NCBI RefSeq assembly: GCF_003952465.1
Contig: NZ_CP034448.1
Coordinates: forward strand, 372,001-436,000
Length of the DNA stretch: 64,000 bases
Reading direction: 5' to 3'
Source of the DNA: Mesorhizobium sp. M1B.F.Ca.ET.045.04.1.1
Lineage (GTDB): Bacteria > Pseudomonadota > Alphaproteobacteria > Rhizobiales > Rhizobiaceae
A model generated the notes under the pieces. The model was not told the origin of the DNA. It saw only the letters and a list, made by a program, of their open reading frames with translations, and made no database searches. This document shows positions 16,194 through 24,058 of this stretch, one piece after another. The stretch's first letter is position 1; the number at the start of each line of letters is the position of its first letter. The position numbers were made by a program, and so were the translations under genes.

Positions 16194-16398
16194 GGTCTGT
16201 CGATATTCAGGTGATGCCGGCCTGCGAACGGCTACTTCCTCCGCTTCCGGTGCTCACGTACTTCAAGTACGCTCCGCTCCGGCCTTCGCCGGCCGAAGCC
16301 CTCATAAATGTCTCCGCCCTATGAAGGCTACGGCCGGCGTAGGCCGGTTCTCGGAAGCCACCTTTCTCGGCTCGGCCTGACCTGAATCTCAACAGACC
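16194..16398. mobile_element. 205-bp MITE-like element with 19-bp terminal inverted repeats
   Basis: GGTCTGTCGATATTCAGGT (16194-16212) and its inverted partner ACCTGAATCTCAACAGACC (16380-16398) match at 17 of 19 positions. The interior has further palindromes (GTACTTCAAGTAC; CTCCGCTCCGGCCTTCGCCGGCC) and no ORF of note. It sits immediately after the exoZ-like stop, between two convergent genes. No transposase is present, so mobility is inferred. Confidence 0.55.
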
Positions 16399-16466
16399 TT
16401 ACAGCGGTTCAGTTTTTCCGAACGGAAGACTGCCCCACACTTTTCCTTGGAATTTGTTGCAGCCGG

Positions 16467-17750
16467 TCAGACCGGGGCCGGCATGTGGCCGGCGGCCGGC
16501 TTTTCATCCTGGACCGGGATGACGACCCGCCGTCGCCGGGCAACCGGCATCGGGCTCAGCTTGAACAGGCCGAAATAGACGATGAAGGAGGCCATGAAGT
16601 AAGGGCCGAGGATCTCGACCTCGAAGAAGGAGCGGATCAGCATCAGCCCGACAACGCCGGCGAGCACCACCGAATCGGCGTTCCAGGCGCCGAACACCAC
16701 CTTCGATACATGACCGTAGAAGGCGCGCAGGATGATCAGCGCCAGCATGGTGACGCCGACGAAGCCGATCTCGACCAGGGTCTCGATATAGGTGTTGTGG
16801 AAGTGGAAGCCGGTGCGGGTCGTGATGTAGAATTCCGCCCACAACCGTTCCGGATCGGCGAAGCCTTGCACCCAATAGGCCGCATAGCCGTAGCCGAGCA
16901 GCGGATGCAGTTGCGCTGCCTCCCAACCCTGCTGCCAGAGATAGGTGCGGCCGGTCAGCGTCGAATCCTTGCCGAAGATGCCGAGCACGACGTCCAGCAG
17001 GCCGAGGTTCAGCGCGGCCACCACGCCGGCCACCAGCGCGCCGCCGCCGACCACGAACAGCACGCGGCGGTAGCGCCGCGACAGGACCCTGCTCATGGTC
17101 AGCAGGATGACGATACCGAGCACTGCCGGCAGCGAGGCGACGGATGTCGCCGAGTGGGCGATCGCCAGCATGTAGGCCGACATCAGGATGATCGGCGCGG
17201 TCCAGAAGAAGCTCAGCCAGTTGCGCCGGTAGAACATCAGGAAGACGAGGGACAAAAAGATGCCGAGCGACGAGAAGAAACCGACCAGGTTCTTGGAGGT
17301 GAAAGCGCCGACGAAATTGAAGGTGCCGTCGATCGTGTCGAGTGCGTAAGCGTTGACTTTCAGCGAATAGAGCAGGACGAAGAAGATGCCGATCAACGAG
17401 CCCAGCACAAGCGTGCGGACACTGATGGTGCGGGCCGCGATATAGGCACAGACGATGTGCGAGGAATACTGCACCGCCGCACGCGCGCTGATGCCGGCAG
17501 CCTGCGACCAGAAGACCGACAGGCAGACATAGGCTGCGAAGAGTATCGGCAACCAGGCGTTCGAGAGCTTCCAGGTGAAGCGCCTGTAGTCGACGAAGAG
17601 CAGCGGCAGCCAGACCGCGTAATAGGCAAGGATCAGGATCTGGCCGAAATTGCTGGAATAGGCAAAGGCAAAGACGGAGATCACTACGGCAAAGGCGCCA
17701 TAGGCCTTGTTTGCCTCCGGGTCGAGCAGAATGGATTTTGGAATCTTCAT
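16467..17750 (-). CDS. exoQ: EPS polymerase / O-antigen-ligase-like protein ExoQ
   Basis: A 427-residue membrane protein with about eleven hydrophobic segments and the O-antigen ligase/polymerase (Wzy-like) loop: LTGRTYLWQQGWEAAQLHPLLGYGYAAYWVQG followed by GFHFHNTYIETLVEIGFVG. It is expected to polymerise EPS repeat units at the periplasmic face. The start at 17750 (MKIPKSILLDPEANKAYG) is preferred to the longer ORF start at 17801. It is convergent with the exoZ-like gene and transcribed on its own. A TGCNNTGCAGCA-type site lies 43-61 bases upstream. Confidence 0.86.
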   Translation of the reverse strand: MKIPKSILLDPEANKAYGAFAVVISVFAFAYSSNFGQILILAYYAVWLPLLFVDYRRFTWKLSNAWLPILFAAYVCLSVFWSQAAGISARAAVQYSSHIVCAYIAARTISVRTLVLGSLIGIFFVLLYSLKVNAYALDTIDGTFNFVGAFTSKNLVGFFSSLGIFLSLVFLMFYRRNWLSFFWTAPIILMSAYMLAIAHSATSVASLPAVLGIVILLTMSRVLSRRYRRVLFVVGGGALVAGVVAALNLGLLDVVLGIFGKDSTLTGRTYLWQQGWEAAQLHPLLGYGYAAYWVQGFADPERLWAEFYITTRTGFHFHNTYIETLVEIGFVGVTMLALIILRAFYGHVSKVVFGAWNADSVVLAGVVGLMLIRSFFEVEILGPYFMASFIVYFGLFKLSPMPVARRRRVVIPVQDEKPAAGHMPAPV

Positions 17751-17792
17751 GCCGGATTTTCGTCCGTTGAGCCTTGGATGCCGCCGCAATTC

Positions 17793-17811
17793 ATTGTGCA
17801 CTGCAGCATAA
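17793..17811. promoter_or_regulatory. Candidate shared operator upstream of exoQ
   Basis: ATTGTGCACTGCAGCATAA matches the TGCNNTGCAGCAT pattern seen before exoY and the lasso precursor. It lies 43 bases upstream of the exoQ start on the other strand. Confidence 0.45.
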
Positions 17812-18060
17812 CCTATCGCCCTCTGGCCGGTGGCTCAACCGGAAATCTTGTCACGGGCAAAAGGGGCGGCCATCGGAGGCTTGTTGCATAGCGAAAAGGC
17901 CGGAATGGGGCGGGAGCAGGGCTCGGGCCCTGGTTAAGATTCGTTTCCTGCATTGACGCCGGCGCCGGCTTCGGCCAGCGCCGGCGCCCCTGATTTGTTT
18001 TTTGGCTTGAGACGGGCGCGCCCTTGCTCAACGAAAGCCACGGCGGGCCACCCGGGCCAG

Positions 18061-18168
18061 TTATTTCAGCTTGCCCTCGACCTCCTTGATCGCCGCCAGC
18101 GCGCATGCCTCGTCCAAATTGCCGCCGGGAGCGCCGCCGACGCCGATCGCGGGCATGCGCATGGGCAA
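18061..18168 (-). pseudogene. C-terminal remnant of a GlcG/HbpS-like (DUF336) protein
   Basis: The minus strand ends with MPAIGVGGAPGGNLDEACALAAIKEVEGKLK before a TAA at 18061. This is the usual C-terminal pattern of GlcG/HbpS haem-binding-like proteins (AIGVGGAPGG then D-E-A-C-A-x-A-x-I). Upstream on that strand the homology stops and the sequence becomes the antisense of the LuxR-type gene. It is thus a decayed 3' end left by a rearrangement that joined the LuxR gene here. Confidence 0.5.
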
Positions 18169-18934
18169 CATCTGGGCGCCGCTGGCCAAGGCGATCGCCT
18201 CCACCGGCACCGACAGGCATGTCGACTGCCTGATCGACCTGATCGGCGCCGACATCGCGCATGACCTAGTGACGGTGACACGCTATTCGGCGACCAAGAC
18301 GCCGGAATTCGTCAAGCATCGGCATTTCTCGGACGAGATGGTGCGGCGCTATCTCGACAACTACTACGTCTTCGATCCCTTCTATGCCTCGTGGCGGCGC
18401 GAGCGGCGGCTCGGCATCATGCCGCTCAAGGGACTGGCCGACGAGGAGGCCAAGCGCGGCCAGTACATAGCCGGCTTCCTGGCGCAGTCGGAGATCTGCG
18501 ACGAGGTCGGCATCCTGCTTGCCGATGGCGGCGACTGGTGCCTCGGCATCTTCCTCGACCGCTCGACCATATCGTTCAGGGACAGCGAGATCGCGCAGCT
18601 CACCGAACGGCTGCCGGTGTTCGAGGCCCTGCATGCGCTCGACATCAAGGCGCGCGGCAGCGACTTTTCCCGCACCTCGGCGCCGACCGGTCCCGGCGCC
18701 TCGCCACAGCAGAAGCCCAGAATACCGGAAAGCCTCTGGCCCGAGCTTTCGCTGCGCGAGCGAGAGCTGGTGCAGCTGATTCTCGCCGGACACCCGACCG
18801 CCAACATCGCCGAGCGGCTCGGCATCACCGTCGGCACGGTCAAGAACCACCGCCGCCGCATCTATGAGAAGCTCGACATCACCACCGAGCGCGAATTGTT
18901 CCTGCAGTTCTTCCAGCATCGCATGGACGTCTAA
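18155..18934 (+). CDS. LuxR-family transcriptional regulator
   Basis: About 259 residues. The C-terminal LuxR/GerE helix-turn-helix is clear: LSLRERELVQLILAGHPTANIAERLGITVGTVKNHRRRIYEKLDI. The N-terminal domain (LIGADIAHDLVTVTRYSATKTPEFVKHRHF, YYVFDPFYASWRRERRLGIM) is not a recognisable phosphoreceiver and shows only loose resemblance to autoinducer-binding domains, so its signal is unknown. I start it at ATG 18155 (18161 is possible); the ORF upstream overlaps a GlcG-like remnant read on the other strand. No good ribosome-binding site was seen. It may regulate the adjacent EPS genes, but that rests on position only. Confidence 0.75.
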   Translation: MRMGNIWAPLAKAIASTGTDRHVDCLIDLIGADIAHDLVTVTRYSATKTPEFVKHRHFSDEMVRRYLDNYYVFDPFYASWRRERRLGIMPLKGLADEEAKRGQYIAGFLAQSEICDEVGILLADGGDWCLGIFLDRSTISFRDSEIAQLTERLPVFEALHALDIKARGSDFSRTSAPTGPGASPQQKPRIPESLWPELSLRERELVQLILAGHPTANIAERLGITVGTVKNHRRRIYEKLDITTERELFLQFFQHRMDV

Positions 18935-19107
18935 ATTACGCTCGGCGCCATCCATGAAACCGCGGCATGTAGGTGTCCAACCCGTGCGATGGCGGCCAGC
19001 TGGTAACCAGCAGCGAGCCTGGCATGACGGCTTGACGGCCTGGCCAGAGGAGATCACAGGGGGAATGCGGGGTCTCAATAGCGCCGGTTCCTACGATCCG
19101 CCGGGCT

Positions 19108-20301
19108 ATGGAGTGGGGGTGGACGGGTTTGCGACGAACACTGATTGTCTGCCACGACCCGCCTTTTCCGCCGACGTCCGGCGGCGATCTCAGGAATTTC
19201 GGCAATGCCATGGCTGCCGCCGCGTTCGGCCCGGTCTGCCTGGCCTCGCTTGCGCCGCGCATCGGCGAAGCCCATCCAGCCGGCGTGGACATCCGCGTGG
19301 CTCAGCTAACCAATCTGTCCGAGCGGCGGGCGCCTTCGCTTGGCTGGCGCAGGATGAAGGGCGAGAGCCGGATAGCGCTTCCAGCCCTGGCGCGCCTCAA
19401 GGCGCTGGTTCAGGACTTCCAACCGGACACGATCATCGTCGAAGGCATTGCGCTGTTCAAACTTCTCGCGCCCTTGCGGCCGATGGCCCGGCAACTCATT
19501 CTCGACATGCACAATGTCGAATCCGACCTCGCCGATCAGTTGCCGCGCAAGAAGAAGTGGCGGCCGTTTTCGTCCGGCGTCAGGCCACTTGAAAGAAGGG
19601 CGGCTGCCATCGTCGACCGGATCTGGATCTGCTCGCAGCTGGACCGCGAGCGGCTGGAGGCATTTGTCCGGCCCGCAATACCCGTCGACCTTGTGCCAAA
19701 CGGTATCCCGCGCGCCGATCTGATGCCACGGACGCTGCCGCCACAGCCGGCCATCTCCGATAGCTTTCCAGTCATCCTCTATGTTGGCCATCTGGGCTAT
19801 GCGCCGAACATCGACGCCGCCGAGCGGTTGGCCCTCGCCGTCCTGCCGCGCGTCCGGCAGGCGTTGCCGACCGCGAAGCTCGTCCTCGCCGGCCGTTCGC
19901 CACGGGCGCCCGTTCGTGCCCTGGCACGGCTGGACGGGGTCAGCCTGGTCGAGGACCCGGACGACACCAGGCCGTTGTTGTCCGCCGCCCATCTGACCAT
20001 CGTGCCGCTCGCCATGGGCGGCGGCACGCGCATCAAGATACTCGAAGCGATGGCCTGGGGCGTTCCGGTCATCGCAACGCCATTGGCGGTGGAAGGCCTC
20101 GGCCTGATCGACAGCGAAGAGGTGTTGTTGTCCGAGAGTAACGACGATCTTGCCCGCCTGGCGGTCGAGCTGTGCCTGGATCGTGCCCGCATGGCCAGCC
20201 TGCGGGCCCGAGCCTATGATGGCGCGTGGTCCCGGTTCGGGCCGGAGGCGATCCGCGATGCGGTGCGCCACGGGCTGGGACTGGACGGCACCGGCCGATG
20301 A
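19108..20301 (+). CDS. GT4-type glycosyltransferase
   Basis: A 397-residue GT-B fold enzyme. The N-terminal domain begins RRTLIVCHDPPFPPTSGGDLRN, with the glycine-rich acceptor loop. The C-terminal donor-binding domain starts at VILYVGHLGYAPNIDAAERL and contains LVEDPDDTRPLLSAAHLTIVPLAMGGGTRIKILEAMAWGVPVIAT, the E-x7-E-type GT4 motif. It probably transfers a hexose in surface polysaccharide assembly. The start is unsure: ATG 19108 has no clear ribosome-binding site, and a TTG shortly downstream at LRRTL is possible. It stands at the right end of the EPS region. Confidence 0.8.
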   Translation: MEWGWTGLRRTLIVCHDPPFPPTSGGDLRNFGNAMAAAAFGPVCLASLAPRIGEAHPAGVDIRVAQLTNLSERRAPSLGWRRMKGESRIALPALARLKALVQDFQPDTIIVEGIALFKLLAPLRPMARQLILDMHNVESDLADQLPRKKKWRPFSSGVRPLERRAAAIVDRIWICSQLDRERLEAFVRPAIPVDLVPNGIPRADLMPRTLPPQPAISDSFPVILYVGHLGYAPNIDAAERLALAVLPRVRQALPTAKLVLAGRSPRAPVRALARLDGVSLVEDPDDTRPLLSAAHLTIVPLAMGGGTRIKILEAMAWGVPVIATPLAVEGLGLIDSEEVLLSESNDDLARLAVELCLDRARMASLRARAYDGAWSRFGPEAIRDAVRHGLGLDGTGR

Positions 20302-20396
20302 CGCCAACCTTGGCGGGCTCCACGAACCACCGAGCCGCCCTCATGCAATTCCGGCCCAAAACCGTTACAGATTTTCCTGGAATTGGTTTTGCGCAA

Positions 20397-20978
20397 TCAG
20401 CCGTGCAAGTCCCTGGAAATCGGCGGAGCGACCACAAAGTCGGAGAAGGTGACCTCGAAGCCTTCGCGCTGCGGCGAGCAGCACATCATGCCGACATCGA
20501 CGCTCTTGGAGGTGGGGAAGTAGGCCAGCCGCACCGGCTTCCAGTGGCTGTCCGACGCATCGAGATATTGCACCCGGATCGCCTCGGCGTGGCGGGTCAG
20601 ACGGATCCGGACGCCGTTCGGGTCCGGGGGAATAGCGACCAGCGACCAGTCGGACCTGTCGTTGGTGACGACGACGGAGAAATAGGCGAGGCCGTCGGTG
20701 TATTCGATGCCGGCCTTGATCCAGTGCGTTTCGCTCAGGCGCAGCATCATCCCGGCCTGATCGTAGAGCGCCTCGTATTCGCCCTTGATCGTGACCTCGG
20801 CGCTGAAGTCGCCCGCGACCGGCCTATAGAGAAAGTGGCCGTTGTCGCGCCGGAAGCCGTAGAAGGTCTCACGCCAGAAATCGGTCTCCTTGCCGGTGCG
20901 GACATGGAGCGTCCCGTCGCCGAACACATGGTGCGGCGGCGGGTTGCGCCAGGTCATTCCGGCAAGGTCCGACATCAT
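20397..20978 (-). CDS. DUF1349 domain protein (concanavalin-like fold)
   Basis: A 193-residue protein with the DUF1349 pattern across nearly its whole length: FWRETFYGFRRDNGHFLY, then DFSAEVTIKGEYEALYDQAGMMLRLSETHWIKAGIEYTDG, and VGMMCCSPQREGFEVTFSDFVV at the end. The fold is a beta-sandwich related to laminin G/concanavalin. No signal peptide is seen, so it is probably cytosolic. It lies 11 bases after the aldehyde dehydrogenase stop on the same strand, implying one operon and perhaps a sugar-related substrate. Biochemical role is unknown. Confidence 0.75.
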   Translation of the reverse strand: MMSDLAGMTWRNPPPHHVFGDGTLHVRTGKETDFWRETFYGFRRDNGHFLYRPVAGDFSAEVTIKGEYEALYDQAGMMLRLSETHWIKAGIEYTDGLAYFSVVVTNDRSDWSLVAIPPDPNGVRIRLTRHAEAIRVQYLDASDSHWKPVRLAYFPTSKSVDVGMMCCSPQREGFEVTFSDFVVAPPISRDLHG

Positions 20979-20989
20979 TGAGCCGCCCG

Positions 20990-22429
20990 TTAGCCGGCGA
21001 GCGTATAGGCCGTCTTCACGGTGGTGTAGAACTCCATGGCGTAACGGCCCTGCTCGCGCGGGCCATAGCTCGAGCCCCTGCGGCCGCCGAACGGCACATG
21101 GAAATCGACGCCCGCCGTCGGCAGGTTGACCATCACCATGCCGGCTTCGGAATTGCGCTTGAAATGCGTCGCGTGCTTCAGGCTCGTCGTGCAGATGCCG
21201 GAGGTCAGGCCGAACGGCGTGTCGTTGGCCACAGCCAGCGCCTCGTCATAATCCTTGACGCGGATGACGTTGGCGACCGGGCCGAAAATCTCCTCACGCG
21301 AGATGCGCATGGCGTTGGTGGAGCCGAGGAACAGCGCCGGCCGCAGATAGAAGCCGGGCGTTTCCCGCTCCAGCCGCTCGCCGCCGAAGGCGAGCTCGGC
21401 GCCTTCCTGGCGGCCGATCGCGATATAGTCCTCGTCCTGCTTCAGCTGGGTCTGGTCGACGACCGGACCGATCTGCGTCTTGGCGTCCAGCGCATCGCCG
21501 ATGACGAGCTTGTCCAGGCGCTCCTTCACGGCGTCGACGAAGCGGTCGTGGATGCCTTCGGTGACGATGAGGCGCGAGGACGCCGTGCAGCGCTGGCCGG
21601 TCGAGAAATAGGCGCCGTTGATCGCGCAGTCGACAGCAACCGCCAGGTCTGCGTCATCGAGCACGACGAGCGGGTTCTTGCCGCCCATCTCGAGCTGGAA
21701 CTTGCGCATATGCTCCACACTCGCCGCGGCGACGCGTTTTCCCGTGCCGACCGAGCCGGTGAAGGAAATGGCGTTGACGTCGGGGCTGTCGAGCATGGCC
21801 TGGCCGACCACCGAGCCCTTGCCCATGACCAGATTGAGCACGCCCTTGGGCAGACCGGCGCGATGCAGGATGTCGACGATGGTCCAGGCGCTTTCGGGAA
21901 CCAGCTCCGCCGGCTTGAAGACGATCGTGTTGCCGTAGGCGAGCGCCGGCGCGATCTTCCAGGCGGGAATGGCGATCGGGAAATTCCACGGCGTGATGAT
22001 GCCGACGACGCCGACGCCCTCGCGCGTCATCTCGACGCCGACGCCGGGCCGCACGCTCGGCACCATCTCGCCCGACAGGCGCAGCGTCTCGCCGGCGAAG
22101 AAATCGAAGATCTGGGCCGCCCGGATGGTCTCGCCGACGCCTTCGGCCAGCGTCTTGCCTTCCTCGCGCGCCAGCGAACGGCCGATCTCGTCCTTGCGCG
22201 CCATGATCTCGTCGGAGGCCTTCTTCAGCACGGCATGGCGGGCCAGCGGCCCGGAGCGCGACCAGGAGGGGAAGGCTGCCTTGGCGGCCGCGATGGCTTG
22301 CCTCGCCTCCTCCGGCCCGGCCGAAGCATATTCGCCGACGACATCATTGGTGTTCGACGGGTTGATGTTGTGCGAGCCGGCCTCGCCCAGCCACTCGCCG
22401 TCGATCAGGTTCTTGCGGAGCACGGTCAT
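20990..22429 (-). CDS. NAD(P)-dependent aldehyde dehydrogenase (2-oxoglutarate semialdehyde / succinate-semialdehyde type)
   Basis: A 479-residue class of the aldehyde dehydrogenase superfamily. The NAD-binding stretch ITPWNFPIAIPAWKIAPALAYGNTIVFKPAE, catalytic-base motif LEMGGKNP and nucleophile FSTGQRCTASSR are all intact. The C-terminus PFGGRRGSSYGPREQG resembles 2,5-dioxovalerate (alpha-ketoglutaric semialdehyde) dehydrogenases of sugar-acid and hydroxyproline pathways. Exact substrate is inference. AAGGAAA precedes the ATG. The partner downstream is a DUF1349 protein. Confidence 0.85.
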   Translation of the reverse strand: MTVLRKNLIDGEWLGEAGSHNINPSNTNDVVGEYASAGPEEARQAIAAAKAAFPSWSRSGPLARHAVLKKASDEIMARKDEIGRSLAREEGKTLAEGVGETIRAAQIFDFFAGETLRLSGEMVPSVRPGVGVEMTREGVGVVGIITPWNFPIAIPAWKIAPALAYGNTIVFKPAELVPESAWTIVDILHRAGLPKGVLNLVMGKGSVVGQAMLDSPDVNAISFTGSVGTGKRVAAASVEHMRKFQLEMGGKNPLVVLDDADLAVAVDCAINGAYFSTGQRCTASSRLIVTEGIHDRFVDAVKERLDKLVIGDALDAKTQIGPVVDQTQLKQDEDYIAIGRQEGAELAFGGERLERETPGFYLRPALFLGSTNAMRISREEIFGPVANVIRVKDYDEALAVANDTPFGLTSGICTTSLKHATHFKRNSEAGMVMVNLPTAGVDFHVPFGGRRGSSYGPREQGRYAMEFYTTVKTAYTLAG

Positions 22430-22621
22430 CTTTTTTCCTTCGAGATTGGCTTATTTCTTCGAGATTGGCGGGGCGGCAAGCGCCGCCCATTTGTCAGACA
22501 AATGATATACGCATTGCCCGCCGAAAGGTCTACCCGAGAGCTTTCGATAAAGGTAGGCGCGCGGCAGCGGAAGTCCATCGGCTTCGACCGCGACGACCTG
22601 TCACGATGTAGAGGCAGCGCC

Positions 22622-23107
22622 TTAGACGGAGAACGACCAGAACAGGCAGGCGAGCGTGGCCGCGGCGAAGATGACGAAGAACAGGCTTCTGAGCAGGATA
22701 TTGCGGCGAAGCTCGTTCATGGTGAGATGCGCTACCACGATGGCCGCGACGAAGAGAAAGCGCCAGTTGAGAAGCGCCCAGAGCGCACTTCCCTGGCCGA
22801 AAGCAAATCGGGCGAGAAGCGAACCGACGATGGTGGCGAACAGCACGATCGTGGCGCAGAAGATCGCGTCGGCGGCATGGGTGAGCACGATGCCGGCGGC
22901 GCGGATGGGCAGGATCATCATCAGCAGCGCGCTGAAGAAATAGATGGCGGCAATGGCGAGGAAGGAACCCGCATCCGCAATGCCGTCGAGACGCTTCATG
23001 CCGAAAACGCCGTAAGGGTAACCGTGCCTGGCGACCGCCAGCGACAGCGCCATCAGCAGGGCGCTCAACACCGTGACCAATGCGAATGTGCCGAGGGCCT
23101 TGCTCAT
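22622..23107 (-). CDS. Four-helix integral membrane protein of unknown function
   Basis: A 161-residue protein not recognised by family. It has about five hydrophobic segments (residues 5-25, 45-68, 80-100, 113-128, 138-158) with short charged loops (RHGYPYGVFGMKRLDG; TMNELRRNILLR). It has no signal peptidase site or catalytic motif. It stands alone between the aldehyde dehydrogenase operon and the peptide-type ABC operon, all on the minus strand. Confidence 0.6.
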   Translation of the reverse strand: MSKALGTFALVTVLSALLMALSLAVARHGYPYGVFGMKRLDGIADAGSFLAIAAIYFFSALLMMILPIRAAGIVLTHAADAIFCATIVLFATIVGSLLARFAFGQGSALWALLNWRFLFVAAIVVAHLTMNELRRNILLRSLFFVIFAAATLACLFWSFSV

Positions 23108-23170
23108 GCCGTTTCCCGTCGAAGCGAATCAACGGGAGTTTAGCAGAGCGCAGCTGCCGAAAACCGCAAT

Positions 23171-24058
23171 TCACCTCTCGGCATTCTCGAAGGCGCCCAT
23201 GCCCTGGGCGATCAGGTTGGTTGCCATCACCAGCGAGACGATCGCCGCCGAATTGAACACCACCACCCACCATTTGCCGCCGGTGAGGAAGCCGTAGCCT
23301 TCGGCGACCGCCAGGCCCCAATCGGCCGAGGGCGGCTGGATGCCAAGGCCGAGAAAGCTCAGCGTCGCGATCGAGAAGAAGGCATAGCCCAGCCGCGTGA
23401 CGAGCTCGATCAGGATCGTCTCCCTGATGTTGGGCAGGATTTCCAAGACCATTATGGCGAAAGCGCTCTCGCCCCCGAGGCGCGCGGCACTGACATAGTC
23501 GCGCTCGCGCTGCTCGCGCACGGCGGCGCGCACGGTTCTTGCCACCAGCGGCGCATAGGCGATGGCGATCACCAGGATGACCGTGGGGTTCGAGGGCCCG
23601 AGCGCCACCAGGGTCATGGTCACGAGCACAATGAAAGGGAAGGCCATCAGCGTGTCGAGCAGTCTCGCGCCTATCGCGTCGACCAGGCCATCGAAATAGC
23701 CGAGCGCCAGGCCGATGACCGTGCCGACGGCGACGCCACCAAGTGTCGCGAGCGGCGCCACCAGCAGGATATCGCGCGATCCGACGATGATCCGGGACAG
23801 CACATCGCGGCCGAGATGATCGGTGCCGAACCAGTGCGCGGCGTCCGGCGGCGCCAGCGTGGCGAGAAAATCCTCGGCATAGGGATCATACGGAACCAGC
23901 CGGTCGCCGAACAGGGCGCAGCAGATCCAGAAGATCAGGATGAGCGATCCGATGATAACGGACGCAGGAAGACCGCGAACGGCGCGGCCCAGCCTGCCAG
24001 CGACCCGCAAGACACCGGGCGCGTGCGAAGGTGCCGGGAATTCCAAAAGGTCCATCAT
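23171..24058 (-). CDS. ABC transporter permease, DppC/OppC type
   Basis: A 295-residue inner-membrane permease of a peptide/nickel-class (DppBC) importer. The N-terminal extension with one helix (SLILIFWICCALFGDRLVPYDPYA) is followed by GTDHLGRDVLSRIIVGSRDILLVAPLA, the hallmark of DppC. The EAA loop (YVSAARLGGESAFAIMVLEILPNI) contacts the ATPase. The start overlaps the DppB stop by 4 bases. Its cognate ATPase is the fused protein encoded divergently at 28945. Confidence 0.88.
   Translation of the reverse strand: MMDLLEFPAPSHAPGVLRVAGRLGRAVRGLPASVIIGSLILIFWICCALFGDRLVPYDPYAEDFLATLAPPDAAHWFGTDHLGRDVLSRIIVGSRDILLVAPLATLGGVAVGTVIGLALGYFDGLVDAIGARLLDTLMAFPFIVLVTMTLVALGPSNPTVILVIAIAYAPLVARTVRAAVREQRERDYVSAARLGGESAFAIMVLEILPNIRETILIELVTRLGYAFFSIATLSFLGLGIQPPSADWGLAVAEGYGFLTGGKWWVVVFNSAAIVSLVMATNLIAQGMGAFENAER

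Noticed and set aside
22430..22621. Possible small gene between the aldehyde dehydrogenase and the membrane-protein gene
   Set aside because: No ORF with a ribosome-binding site or family signal; treated as promoter/spacer.
20978..23143. 721-residue plus-strand ORF antisense to the aldehyde dehydrogenase
   Set aside because: Shadow ORF with low-complexity Asp/Gly/Arg composition and no motif, opposite a well-conserved enzyme.
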